Shown piece by piece: positions 51,680 through 63,998 of a DNA stretch of 64,000 nt. Source of the stretch: Euonymus europaeus (lineage: Eukaryota; Streptophyta; Magnoliopsida; Celastrales; Celastraceae); assembly GCA_963580455.1 (NCBI GenBank), contig OY756969.1, positions 7,765,501 to 7,829,500 of the forward strand, given 5' to 3'. A model generated the notes under the pieces. The model made no database searches. It saw nothing but the letters and a program-made list of their open reading frames with translations, and was not told the origin of the DNA. Within the stretch, counting starts at the first letter, position 1. The number at the start of each line of letters is the position of its first letter. The translations under genes were made by a program, and so were the position numbers.

Positions 51680-52017
51680 ATGAAATCGCGTAGGCAGCTT
51701 TTGGCTTGGGTTGCATTGGCACTCGTGATTGTTGCCCTCTCTCATCAACTTCAAGGTGTGCATGCAAGGCCATTAACACTCATCAATGGAAAAGGTATAT
51801 ATATATGAATTTCTTAAAATGAGGTCCCCATTTTTGAATTCATTTTTGGGATCCAAAATATTTTTAAAAATTAAAAAATTATATTTGTCTTTCGATCGTT
51901 TTTACTAATCCAACGATATATATTTTGTTCGAAACAAAATTCAAATACAACTTTGAAGCATATGATGTATTTTGGAAACAAAGAATATGAGGAATTCCTC
52001 TGTATATCTAATTCCTC

Positions 52018-52051
<34 letters not shown>

Positions 52052-52279
52052 GGAGAGAGAGATTGTATTTGATGCTTTGTGGGGTGGGTGTGTGTCTGTG
52101 ATGAAACAATTAATGCAATTAACATGTTATTAGGGAATTCGAAGACATGGGTTGCAACACTTGGATTGGTGTGCAAGTGCTGTGATGGTCTTGAAGGTGA
52201 TGAGTGCAGGAGCTCAAGTTATGATGTATCTTCATGTCCCACGCCAAAGCTTCATTGCCATCCATGGAAGTTTTACTGA
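51680..52279 (+). CDS. small secreted cysteine-rich peptide, two exons
   Basis: Exons 51680-51794 and 52134-52279 (GT-AG, phase 1) give 86 residues plus TGA. The N-terminus is a signal peptide (LLAWVALALVIVALS, cut probably after VHA at residue 29). The mature part is about 57 residues with six cysteines in the order C-x-CC...C...C...C: VCKCCDG, GDECRSS, SSCPTPKLHC, then HPWKFY at the end. An even cysteine number after a signal peptide suggests disulfides outside the cell. I have seen similar CKCCDG...PWK plant proteins described only as uncharacterised. It could be a signalling or defence peptide, but nothing here decides. Confidence 0.75.
52017..52052. repeat. TA/CA microsatellite in the peptide gene intron
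   Basis: About twelve TA units followed by CA units lie between the two exons. Confidence 0.9.
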
Positions 52280-52863
52280 GAATTTACATTTATATTCTTT
52301 GATTCTTAATTAACCTTATAATTAGCAAAAACTACATAAATATATGATAGTCTTTGTTTTGTCAGCTTTTCAGATGAAAATATTGAAATCTATAAGGTCC
52401 GGATTCCTTCATAATTATTGTTGTCACATAGTGGCATGCATGGTTGTATGTATGTGTGGAAACTAACTTAAAACTACCTACTAGTCAAAAAATATATATA
52501 CATCAAGCATGTGCCCGTATGGGTCACGTTGAGGGTCATAATTCAAAAAAGTCGCGAAAACTTTATTGACTTAAGACCTTCAATCGAGATTTTGTAAGAA
52601 AGTTTATGATGTTGTCATAAAAAAAGTTAGGAGAATGAATCCCAAATTAAAGTGATCCATTGGCAAGCTAAATCGTATGTACTTTTGAATCCTCAGCTCA
52701 AACGTTATATACTTTTATGCTCTGACAGTGCTAGGTAGCGCATAAAATGATGGCTCATTGCTACATGCCAGATGACTCAACATGTGAGTAGACAAATTTT
52801 AATTTTTGAAATATCAAATAAATATTCACTCTCACATTCTCTCTCCCTTAGCCCTCACTTTCA

Positions 52864-52902
<39 letters not shown>
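52864..52902. repeat. (TC)n microsatellite
   Basis: About 19 TC units lie in the left arm of the long-inverted-repeat element. The right arm has a looser GA-rich equivalent at about 54978-55018. Confidence 0.95.
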
Positions 52903-52907
<5 letters not shown>

Positions 52908-53314
52908 AAGCTCAAAGTCGACCATCCGGCCACCAATCAGAGTTGGCGACCCATCCTCAACTTTTGTTTGCCATCAACAACCGTCCATTTCGCCGGAATC
53001 TCACCTTGAAGTCAAGGCCAACTAGAACTTTCGGAGCCCAATCTGATTACCATAGGCTACCCCTTTGTGAACCACCACCATAAATAGTCTCCGAAAAATT
53101 ATTCCATTGATTAAAATCAATGGAATTTGGATGCAACGTTTGGTGGTGGCTACATATCATTTTTTATTTTTGTTTTGGCATTTGCTTGCCTAGTTTTTTT
53201 CTAAACCAATTTTTTTTTTACCCTTTTTTATAAAAATAAAAAATAAAAAATTGTGGTTCAGTTTTTTCATGTTTGGGGTCATCAAGAAATTGATCTAAAA
53301 TACAAAGTCATCAA

Positions 53315-54350
53315 AATGGTAGAACTGACTAATCATTGATAAAATCAAAAGATTAACCAATTCCATTGATTTTAATAATGAATTGAACTAGTGGAATTCA
53401 CTATTCCATTGATTTTAATCATTTATTAAATGAATTTATAAATTTCATTAATTTTGCTTAAGTAATGTACAATGCAATTTCATTGATTTTAATCAATGGA
53501 TTCTGGACACATATATTGGTGGTGGCTATATGTCATTTTTGTTTTTGTTTTGAAATTTGCTGGTTTGGTTTTTTTCCTATGCCACTGATTTTCTTTTGTT
53601 TTTTTATGTTTGGAAGTTTTGAAGTGAAAGAGAGAGGAAAAAAAAGATTATGTAGTGGGGGTGCTATCACTTAGGAACCAACAACTTGCATTTTTCTCTT
53701 TGTGGGTCTCGTTTTTCCTTAATTTTTCACCAAAATGGTAGAACAAACCAATTCATTAATAAAATAAATGGATTAAAGAAACTAATTATTTCATTGAAAA
53801 AATCGATAGATTAATCAATTTCATTGATTTTAACAATGAACTGAACCAATGGAATATACAATGGACAGCCATATACCTTTGATATAAGCATTTTTTATGA
53901 TATGTTATTTATATGGACCTCATAATCTATTTTGTAACCCAATACATGCTCAAATATTTAAAGCTTAGCTTAATAAGAACGACTTTAAATTTTAACCTCA
54001 ATTAATAATGGAATTCACTGATATTGTTGTCAAATGTTAGAGATTTTAATCATTTTTAAATGGTTTATAAATTTCATTGATTTTATCAAAGGAATATACA
54101 ATGAAGTTGACAATTCCATATGTTTTATCACTGGAATATACAATTGAACCAAAGCTATTTTATCAGTGAAATATATGATTTATATATCATTGAATTTTCA
54201 CCAAAATGGTAGAACTAATCAACTCATTAATAAAATCAATGGATTAAAGCAATTGACTATTTCCTTCAAACAATAATAAATTAACCAATTTCATTGATTT
54301 TAACAATGAATTGAACCAATGGGCTAATCAATTCCATTGATTTTATCAAT
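53315..54350. repeat. internal tandem repeat, about 420-470 bp period, three copies
   Basis: The phrase AAAATGGTAGAAC recurs at about 53315, 53733 and 54205. About 40-90 bases later each copy has an ATTGATTTTAA(T/C)AATGAA segment. All lie between the arms of the inverted-repeat element. Confidence 0.7.
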
Positions 54351-55300
54351 GGAATATATAATGAAGTTTACAAATTTGTTCATTTTATCTATGAAATATA
54401 CTATTGATTAACCAATGCTATTTTATCAGTGAAATATATTATTTATAGATCATTCATGATAAAAAAAAATGGAATAAACAAAATTGTGGTTCAAATTTTT
54501 CATGTTCGAGGTCATCAAGATATTGATCTTTCTTCTGTGAGTTTGTATACAAAGTCACACTGAAAAGGTATACTGACTATCTCATTCCTAAATCATGCAA
54601 GGAAACAGAAAAAACAATCGAGAAAAGAAGACACACAAATCATAATAGTTTAAAAATAAATTTTGTGTCCAGAATCCATTGATTAAAATCGATGGAATAA
54701 TTTTTCGACGACTATTCCGGCCTTCCAAGGGCTGAAACATGTAGAGCTCATCAAGACAAATTCAGTTATGATAGTGGTTCATGAAGGGGGAGCCTACGAT
54801 GGCCGGATCGGGCTCCAAAAGTTTTGGTTCGCCGCGACTTCAAAGAGAGATTTCGGTGGAATAGTTGGTTGTTGGTGGCAAAAGAAGGTTGGGGATGACT
54901 CATGGTGCTCTGGCGTTTCAGATCAGTGGGTGGCTAGCTCTGATCGGTGGCCGAACGATCGACTTTGAGCTCTGGCAGTGAGAGAGAAAGAGAAGAGGAA
55001 GAGAGAGAAGAAGAGAGTAGAAGACTGAGAACGTGAAAATGAGCTAAATAGAGAAAATGTGACAATGATTATTTGTTTGGTATTTCAAAAATTAAAAATT
55101 TCTACTCAGATACTGAGTCATCTGCCATGTAGGAATGGGTCACCATGGGCACTATTTGATGGGCTACCTAGCATTGCTTTTATCTGAATAGATGGAGGTT
55201 GGGACTTATCTAAAACTAAAAGAAAGTAAATTTCTTTATGTTTTCAATTGATAAATAATTTTTAATTAAACCACTTGGATAATATCTTAGTTGGTGAATT

Positions 55301-56285
55301 TGTAACGTCCCAACCCGAGAGGCGCTACTTTAGTACCATTCGATCAATACTCAGTCTTATTTTAGCTAAGCCAACCATAATTCTCCGAAAAATTGAACAA
55401 CACCTCCCCGTAAATCGGGTGTGTCAACCTGGATACACATATCAATAGTCCAAATAATCCAAATAATCACATCAAATCATATCCAGCCACAAACCTAGGC
55501 AAGGCCTTAGGCCATCTACGACATGTAAATGATTCCATCAAATCAACAAGCACCAGAATCATTATTCAAGTATCCATGCATCAAATCTAAATATGACATA
55601 AAATCCATAGTTGGCCCAGGAGTCTTGATCACACGGCGCACCCTCCTGGCCAATCCAGTCATAACACCGATTAGGCATTTCAGGAAGTACGCATCATCAT
55701 AGCACATGAAAGTATTAATAAATAGTAACAAAGTACAACTTAAATCCTCCCCAAAATACCCTCACACTCCAGGTGGCAGCCATGTCATTGACGCTCCTAC
55801 AAACCTGCCTCTCCGGTACCAGAACCGGACTCACCTGAGATAAGAAAATGAATGAAAAGGTGAGTCATGGCGCAGTAGGGGTAAAGAGGAGCAATAAAAA
55901 TATATGAGCTGAAATTTAAGATAAGTCAATGCGACAATATGCTTAGACCATGAACCATAGCAATAAATAAATAAAAAATTCCGAGATCATGTCTTGTCCT
56001 CATGAGCAAACACAAAATGATGCACCGGGCATCAATCCCAACCAGTGGTGAAAACCGCCACCCTAAAATCCCATGACGAACAAGACCAAATGCAAGACTG
56101 ATTAAGGTTCACTCGAACCGACCACTAAGACTTTAGTGCATTGTCTCATATGGGATTCATTTGGTGGGAACCAAGCTCGGATTCCACAACCCATTTCCAT
56201 ATGACGTTCAATCAACCTAGGGGAATTACGCGTCTGTACTCGATCTTCCCATGCAGCTCTAGTGCACAACAAATGGCATGCCATG

Positions 56286-56321
<36 letters not shown>

Positions 56322-57330
56322 ATATAATTCCTACATATATATTAACTATTCATGATGCATGAAAAAGAACCATACATGCTTGATATAAGACCAAGCAATC
56401 AATCAATAATGCATCTAAAAATTCAAAAATTTCGAGAATACTCTAGGTTCGTTCTTCTTCAAGGAGAAATTAAGGAAAGAATATAAAATATGGAAGACCA
56501 ATGAAGATAAATATTGCATTTTAAATATCAAATCGAAATCGAAATGAATTAGATTGGGCTAGAAATCCCCTACCTTGAATCCAAGTTACACAATTTCAAC
56601 AAAATCCAATTTTTAGGGTTCTCAACCCAGTCTCAAGCTAACAATTTTCCACCCAAACATACTCAATTCATAACCCAAATCAAACCCTAATAACACAATA
56701 AAGTTGAATTTAGTCATAAATCAAGGAAACCTACCTTCTATCTCAAGAAAATTTTCCCAAATTCTTAAATCTCTTCCAATACTTGTGGAAGCTTAAAACC
56801 CACAATCAATCCTATAAATATTGTCACAACAAGTCCTTAATCAACATATATAAACCAAAAATCCCACCCATAACGAAAATCATACAAATCTACAAAACCT
56901 AGATTTTGGGTAAAACACAAAACTTACCTCCAAATTTCCAAATTTCTTCCTTGTTTCTTCTTGAATTTTGGTAACCTCAAACTCTAAAAATCCAAGCTTA
57001 ATCTTGCCCAAACCACTCTCTTTCCCCTTCCTTCTTTATCTTCTTTCTCTTTCTCTCTGTCGCGGCTTCCTCTCGGCAAAGGAAAAATGAAATGGCGCTC
57101 GCCACTTTCGGGCCAGCACCATTTCATTATTATTTTTTTAAACCTGGGCCATTTACCCATTTATGGACACATGGGCCACCATGCACATGTGGCGAGTCAC
57201 GGCCACTTTTGGTGGCCCAAAATGTAGCACTTTATATATATATATATAGTTTATTTAATAATGGACAAATTAGATAAAAGGCCACAATATAGCCCATACT
57301 TAGAAGGAAGTCCAGCCCACTTTAAAATTT
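55301..57330 (-). repeat. decayed relative of the Athila-inserted solo LTR
   Basis: It starts TGTAACGTCCCAACCC and shares with 39847-41872 several ordered landmarks: a CCTCCCCGTA(A/T)ATCGG segment, GGCAAGGCCTTAGGCC, GATCACACGGC and GGTTCGTTCTTC, with CT-rich sequence at the far end. It is much diverged. The right end and target duplication are not clear. Confidence 0.6.
56288..56325. repeat. (AT)n microsatellite
   Basis: An uninterrupted TA run lies within the LTR-like block. A shorter run is at 57233-57248. Confidence 0.9.
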
Positions 57331-58005
57331 AGAATTAAGGACAAACTATCAAAACTCCCCAAAATACCCTTCCCGCCCGTTAGATCGCCCCCCTCACGAA
57401 CTCTAGCCCTAAATGAGCTACAGCTTTAGCTCTCACTCCTTAGCTACCTCTCTGGCACGGCCGAGCATTTATCTTCGTCGGATCGCATCTTCCTCTTCAT
57501 CGACATCACCTCCTCTTCAAAGGTAAACAATTGAACTTGTTAATTTTAAGGACAATGGCTATAATTTCAGTTTAGGAAGAGAGAGATCGGTTCAAAGTCA
57601 AAGAAGAGTGGAGCTTAGCCTATCTACCAGTGGTTGCCTTAAATAGATTTATTGAGTATTATTGTGGATTAGATGTGCGGGTAGTTAGTTTAGCATTACT
57701 GCTTATTCAAAATTTTCCTTGTGAAGTGCATATAATTGAGTTAATAGTTTGGCGTAATCACAATGTGAACAGTCTTTGAGTTTCTTCCTTCGCTTTTCCT
57801 CAATTCTTCAAGTTTTTTCTTTTGCTTGTCCTCAGTTTCATGTAAACATAGCTTGGCAAGTTTTTGGGAATAATCTTCTTCCATCTTTTCAGACTTTGCT
57901 AGCATCATTGGACGATAACTTGTCAAGTTTCTTCTGATTGCTACTGTATCTATTTCTCCGTGCATAACAATGGTTGCCCAATCTTAAAACGAAATTATAG
58001 CGCCA
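57331..58005 (+). other. possible 5' UTR/promoter of the Ulp1-like gene
   Basis: A CT-rich, less AT-rich stretch at about 57360-57520 ends in CTTCAAAG|GTAAAC, which could be a non-coding first exon with its donor. A minus-strand frame at 57741-57965 is listed separately. Confidence 0.3.
57741..57965 (-). pseudogene. possible coiled-coil coding fragment
   Basis: A 74-residue frame has a charged heptad-like run (KSEKMEEDYSQKLAKL and KKKLEELRKSE), less random-looking than nearby frames. No splice sites or partner exons were found. It may be a captured exon or chance. Confidence 0.25.
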
Positions 58006-61000
58006 ATGAAAAAGACCTTAGGTATGTAATCTATTTCTCTACTGATTTTTTGTCAATTAGATCTTATTTTTCTATCGACTGTTTTGTGGACTAGAACATG
58101 TGTCTGTGCCGGACTTTTTGTGTGGATAAAAACTTGTTTCTCTGTGGATTTTTTGTGTGGATAACAAGTTGTTTCTCTGCTGGAATTTTTGTGGACTAGA
58201 TCTTATTTCTCTGTCGAATTTTTTGTGGACTATAAATTGTTTATCTTTTTGATTTTTTGTGTGGATTAAGATCTTGTTTCTCTGTTGAATGATTTTTGGA
58301 CTAGAACATGTGTCTGTGCTGGATTTTTGTGTGGATAAAAACTTGTTTCTCTGTGGATTTTTTGTGTGGATAAAAAGTTGTTTCTTTGCTGGAATTTTTG
58401 TGGACTAGATCTTATTTCTCTGTCGAATATTTTTGTGGACTATAAATTGTTTATCTGTGTGATTTTTTGTGTTGATTAAGTTCTTGTTTCTCTGTTGAAT
58501 GATTTGTGGACTAGAACATGTGTCTGTGCCGATTTTTTGTGTGGATAAAAACTTGTTTCTCAGTGAATTTTTTGTGTGGATAAAAAGTTGTTTCCCTGTT
58601 GGAATTTTTGTGGATTAGATCTTATTTCTCTGTCGAATTTTTTGTGGATTGTAAATTGTTTACTTGTGAGATTTTTTGTGTGGATTAAGATCTTGTTTCT
58701 CTGTTGAATGATTTGTGGACTAGAACATGTGTCTGTGCCGGATTTTTGTGTGGATAAAAGGTTGTTTCTTTGTGGAGTTTTTGTCTGGATAAAAGGTTGT
58801 TTCTCTGCTGGAATTTTTGTGGACTAGATCTTATTTCTCTGTCGAATTTTTTGTGGACTATAAATTGTTTATCTTTTTGATTTTTTGTGTGGATTAAGAT
58901 CTTGTTTCTCTGTTGAATGATTTTTGGACTAGAACATGTGTCTGTGCTGGATTTTTGTGTGGATAAAAACTTGTTTCTCTGTGGATTTTTTTGTGTGGAT
59001 AAAAAGTTGTTTCTTTGCTGGAATTTTTGTGGACTAGATCTTATTTCTCTGTCGAATATTTTTGTGGACTATAAATTGTTTATCTGTGTGATTTTTTGTG
59101 TTGATTAAGTTCTTGTTTCTCTGTTAAATGATTTGTGGACTAGAACATGTGTCTGTGCCGATTTTTTGTGTGGATAAAAAGTTGTTTCCCTGCTGGAATT
59201 TTTGTGGATTAGATCTTATTTCTCTGTCGAATTTTTTGTGGATTGTAAATTGTTTATCTGTGAGATTTTTTGTGTGGATTAAGATCTTGTTTCTCTGTTG
59301 AATGATTTGTGGACTAGAACATGTGTCTGTGCCGGATTTTTGTGTGGATAAAAGGTTGTTTCTTTGTGGAGTTTTTGTCTGGATAAAAGGTTGTTTCTCT
59401 GCTGGAATTTTTGTGGACTAGATCTTATTTCTCAGTCGAATTTTTTTGTGGCATACAAATTGTTTATCTGTGTGATTTTTTGTGTGGATTAAGATCTTGT
59501 TTCTCTATTGAATGATTTGTGCACTAGAACATGTGTCTGTGCCGGATATTTGTGTGAATAAAAACTTGTTTCTTTGTGGATTTTTTGTGTGGATAAAAAA
59601 TTGTTTCTCTGTTCGAATTTTTGTGGCCTAGATCTTATTTCTCTGTCGAATTTTTTGTGGACTATAAATTGTTTATCTGTGTGATTTTTTTGTGTGGATT
59701 AAGATCTTGTTTCTCTGTTGAACGATATGTGGACTAGAACATATGTCTGTGCCGGATTTTTGTGTGGATAAAAACTTGTTTCTTTGTGGATTTTTTGTGT
59801 GGGTAAAAAGTTGTTTCTCTGCTGGAATTTTTGTGGACTAAATCTTATTTCTCTGTCGATTTTTTGTGTGGAATACAAATTGTTTATCTATGTGATTTTT
59901 TGTGTGGATTAAGATCTTGTTTCTCTGTTGAATGATTTGTGGACTAGAACATGTGTCTGTGCCGGATTTTTGTGTGGATAAAAACTTGTTTCTCTGTGGA
60001 TTTTTTGTGGGGATAAAAAATTCTTTCTCTACTGGAATTTTGTGGACTAGATCTTATTTCTCTGTCGAATTTTTTGTGGACCATAAATTGTTTGTCTGTG
60101 CGATTTTTTGTGTGGATTAAGATCTTGTTTCTCTGTTGAATGATTTGTGGACTAGAACATGTGTCTGTGCCGGATTTTTGTGTGGATAAAAACTTGTTTC
60201 TCTGTGGATTTTTTGTGTGGATAAAAAGTTATTTCTCTGGTGGAATTTTTGTGGACTAGATCTTATTTCTCTGTCGAATTTTTTGTGGACTATAAATTGT
60301 TTATCTGTGTGATTTTTTGTGTGGATTAAGATCTTGTTTCTCTGTTGAATGATTTGTGGACTAGAACATGTGTCTGTGCTGGATTTTTGTGTGGATAAAA
60401 ACTTTTTTCTCTGTGGATTTTTTGTGTGGATAGAAAGTTGTTTCTCTGCTGGAATTTTTGTGGACCGGATCTTATTTCTCTGTCGAATTTTTTATGGACT
60501 ATAAATTGTTTATCTGTGTGATTTTTTATGTGGATTAAGATCTTGTTTCTCTGTGGATTTTTTGTGTGGATAAAAAGTTTTTTCTCTGCTGGAATTTTTG
60601 CGGGCTAGATCTTATTTCTCTGTCGAATATTTTGTGGACTAGAAATTGTTTTATCTTTGGGATTTTTTGTGAGGATTGAGATCTTGTTTCTCTGTTGAAT
60701 GTTTTGTGGACTAGAACATGTGTCTGTGTCGGATTTTTGTGTGGATAAAACTTGTTTCTCTGTGGATTTTTTGTGGGGATAGGAAGTTGTTTCTCTATCG
60801 AATTTTTTGTGTGAATTCTATCTTGTTGCTCTGCTATAATTTTTGTGGATTAATCCCCATTTGCATCAAAGTGTTTTAAGTCATTCCTTCTGCAATTTGA
60901 ACATGGGTTTTTGCTAGTCTTGTTCAATGAAAATATCTGAAAATCGAAGCATATTAACAAGTTCATATTAATTACAAAGAAATCCAAAACCAAAGTTGTT

Positions 61001-63998
61001 GTTGACTAACAACCATTATTGTTTTTGGTTTTCATATGTTTGTAACCAATATAGTTTCAAGAATGTAGCATGTGTGGCCACTCTTTTCTTCACAATTTAC
61101 TATGCAAGAGTAATGCTTCCATCAGATATATATAGAACCTTACTCGGGATGATCTCAAGATATTCAAACCCCTGAGGCAAGATACTAACCTTGTATGCAG
61201 ATATAGTTTTTGTGCCATGCATTCCGCTGAAATTTCTTTTGTGGATTAGGAATTGTTTCTCTACTGGAATAGTTTATTTCTCTGTGGAATAGTTTCTTCT
61301 CTGTAGAATAAATTATTTCTCTATGGAATGTTTTATACTTGAAAAACTTGTTTCTCTGTGGAATGTTTTGCCCTTGTTTTTTCTCTATTGAATAATATTT
61401 TTCTATGTTGTATTTTGTTTTGATAAAATTTGGTTTTCTTACAGCTAAACTACCAAAATCAGTTGGTGGTAGGAAAATACAAGATGTTGCTCTGCAAGAA
61501 GGTCTAAATTACAACATCCAGTTTAGATCAAACTTCAAGACGATCATGAAACTGATAAAAACTTATCCTTTGACTGAAATTCAAGTTGAGCAAGTGAAAC
61601 AGATTGCATTCTGGAATCTATTGCAACCTTTTATTAATGGCACTATAGTTAAAGAGGTTGTTAAGACAGAAAGCATGGTCCTAGCAGTTTTGAAGACCTA
61701 CAACGCTGAATCTAGGAGTTTTGATGTTGGTGGTAAGAAGCTGAAATTGAAGACAGCGGATATATCTTTAATATTTGGATTACCAAATGGCGAAAAAGAA
61801 ATAAACATTCACACAAAAGAACACAAGGGAGGGCGAAACATAAATTTCATATGTCGAAGGTTTAAAGATGTCAAAAAAATTAACATCAAAGAAGTTGAAG
61901 ACGGCTTACATTGCATGCCATAAGGGAAGAACAAAAGGAACTGCTGAAGATCTTTCTAGGTTACTTTGCCTTTATGTCTGCCACACTCTGTTGATGCCCA
62001 ACAACGGGACTTATATCCCTTGGAAAATTGTCAAGTATATTGAAGACTTGGATGACAGTAGAAGCTTCAATTGGGCTGCCACAGTGAAGAAACAACTTTC
62101 AAATTCAATTCACAAAAATGCTCAGCATTTGCATCGTGTCTCGGGATGCACAATTGCATTGCTTGTAAGTTTTTAATGTATTTTCCTATTCCAAAAAATA
62201 TTTATCATAATAAATAGTTTTTTTTTTTATTTTCACTGACATTAATCTTATTTCGTATGTAGTATTGGTTTTGTGAGCATTCACTCTTGTTGACTCCAGC
62301 TACGAAGAATAATTTTCCAAGATTTATGAAGTGGGATTTGAAGACCTTGGATTGGCATGTGGCAATTGGATTTTCTGAATTGTTAGATGATTTTGTAAGA
62401 AATATTTACTCCTTTATTTCTTTGTTTCTCTTTATGATTTTATTTCTTAATTTATCTGTTTATTACTTTATTTCTCTGTACAATAATTTAATTCTTTGTC
62501 CAATTTAATCCAGATCAATGATAAAGATCTTGAGCCAACTGTAATCGAAGAGCAACTACTTGAAAATTTGAATGTTGAAATGGATGACAATGAGGAGGAA
62601 TCTGAAGAGGAGCAAGACAATGATGATGATGAGTAAGAGAAAGAAGAGAATGAAGAAGAAAAAGAAGAAGAGAAAGAAGAGGCCACTGATGATGACCAAA
62701 GAAGATTTGATCCAATTGAATCATTTGATGGACAAGAAAATGAAATGGAAATAGAAGATCAAGTGAACATTGATAATGAAAAATATGAGCTTCAACAAAA
62801 AGTCAAAACACTTGAAGAGGAATTAGCACAAAGAAATGAAAAAGTGTCTGCTCTTGAAGAAAATGTGAATATGCTTGAAGCAACAGTTGAGGTTATGAAA
62901 GAGATGGCAAGAGAAATAGATGCACAAATGGCTATAACAGAATTTGAAAATTCTGTTTTGAAAGAAAAAATTGAAGAGATAAAAAATAAGGAAATGGAGG
63001 GAGCGAAAGAGGAACCAAAAGAGGAAGAGAGAAAGGAGGTGATAAAGAGAAAAATGGGGGGAAAGAAGAAAAGGAGAAAGAGGAAAAGGATGAGGAAAAC
63101 AAAGAGGAGGAAGAACCAAAAGAATTTGTAAGATCTGTGATTACAAGAATCAAGCAGAAAAAGAGAACAAAAAAACCTCTACTTGAAGATCATGAATATG
63201 ATTTTATGGTTAAAAAGAAACAAAAGATTGGTGGAAAGCAAAAGATTTGTGATTGACATCACAAATCAAATTTTTGAAGAAATGGCCTGTTGGATATAAC
63301 TTGTCAACAGCATACCGAGAAAAATTGAATGAAATCATTGCCATTGAAGGGAAAAGGTATGATATTCTAACCCTTGTGTTCTTTTCCCCGTGTCTCATTA
63401 ATATGGTTAAAAGTAAAGCTTGTAATGTGCATCAATTTGCTCTCTCTTCTTAAATTTGTCTCTGAATACCGTTGATATTATATATTTTCTTTTGATTTCT
63501 CACCCAAAAAAATGGGCCACTGTTGCTTTTTTTCAATCACTTTTTTTGGTTAGTTTGAAAATCCGGTCCAAAATGCTTGGGTTGAATCATTTTTCTCAGT
63601 TGAATCATTTTTCTCAGTTGAATCATTTTTCTCTGTTGAATCTTGTCTATTTTCAATTCACAGAGCTCATGTTTGGACGAGTTCAGGACCAATGTCAAAT
63701 GTATCTTTGAAAGACATAATAGACATGATTGAAGAAAAGGACATCATTGACGGAGTAAGTGAACATAAAATCCTGCATTTTTCTCTGTATGTTTATTTCA
63801 TTCTCTTAAAATTTCATTTAATTGTTGACGATGCTTCTTCTAGGTGATTGATTCATACAGTGAAATATTAATGGAAAGTCAAGAGTGAAGAGCCTAACAT
63901 CCCGCAAAGTCCGTGGAATTATTTTAATGGATCATCATTTGTATTTCCAAGTTGTTGTCTGGCAAGTCATTTTTTCTCTGTAGAAGCTATTTTTTCTC
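58006..63998 (+). pseudogene. Ulp1 (C48)-like plant protein, multi-exon, damaged, partial
   Basis: Proposed exons: 58006-58021, 61445-62164, 62263-62394, 62514-about 63240, an exon ending 63356, 63664-63754, and 63844 onward past the edge. Exon 1 to exon 2 joins in phase (TTA G|CT AAA). Visible segments: KKLKLKTADISLIFGLP (about 61735), an RTKGTAEDLSRLLCLYVCH helical part, VSGCTIALL|YWFCEHS across intron 2, an acidic stretch with long coiled coil (62580-63000) and lysine-rich linkers. The end has SLKDIIDMIEEKDIIDG and VIDSYSEIL, which resembles the N-terminal edge of a Ulp1 SUMO-protease domain. A frameshift near 61910, TAA 62634-62636, a frame change near 63050 and another near 63875 break it. 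It could be a pseudogene, a transposon-captured gene, or carry assembly errors. Confidence 0.6.
58030..60860 (+). repeat. higher-order minisatellite array, about 210-bp unit of six 35-mers
   Basis: CTAGAACATG recurs at 58091, 58301, 58511, 58720, 58929, 59140, 59314, 59524, 59734, 59944, 60152, 60361 and 60711, a period of 208-211 except one short unit (174) and one long interval (350), which are five and ten sub-repeats. Each unit has six related about 35-base sub-repeats of the form TTTCTCTGTnGAATTTTTTG followed by TGTGGAT-like bases. It lies in intron 1 of the gene above. Confidence 0.95.

Larger units (their letters stand above)
52726..55176. mobile_element. long-inverted-repeat (MULE-like or foldback) element
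   Basis: Left arm 52726-53110 and right arm 54670-55176 are inverted copies: GCTAGGTAGC near both tips, then CAGATGACTC, a CT/GA-rich run and a coding-like GC-richer part (AGCTCAAAGTCGACC on the left, complement on the right). The arms are several hundred bases long. No transposase lies between them, and no clear 9-bp duplication was found, so the class is not settled. Confidence 0.6.

Noticed and set aside
52772..53083. Plus-strand 103-codon frame as a coding gene.
   Set aside because: It is mostly translation of a TC microsatellite and part of an inverted-repeat arm.
58917..60120. Repeated cysteine-rich frames within the minisatellite (58917-59108 and 59932-60120).
   Set aside because: They are chance translation of the 210-bp repeat and are lost in most units.
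62468..62686. Serine-rich minus-strand frames at 62468-63153.
   Set aside because: They are the complement of the acidic/lysine-rich coiled-coil exon, not genes.
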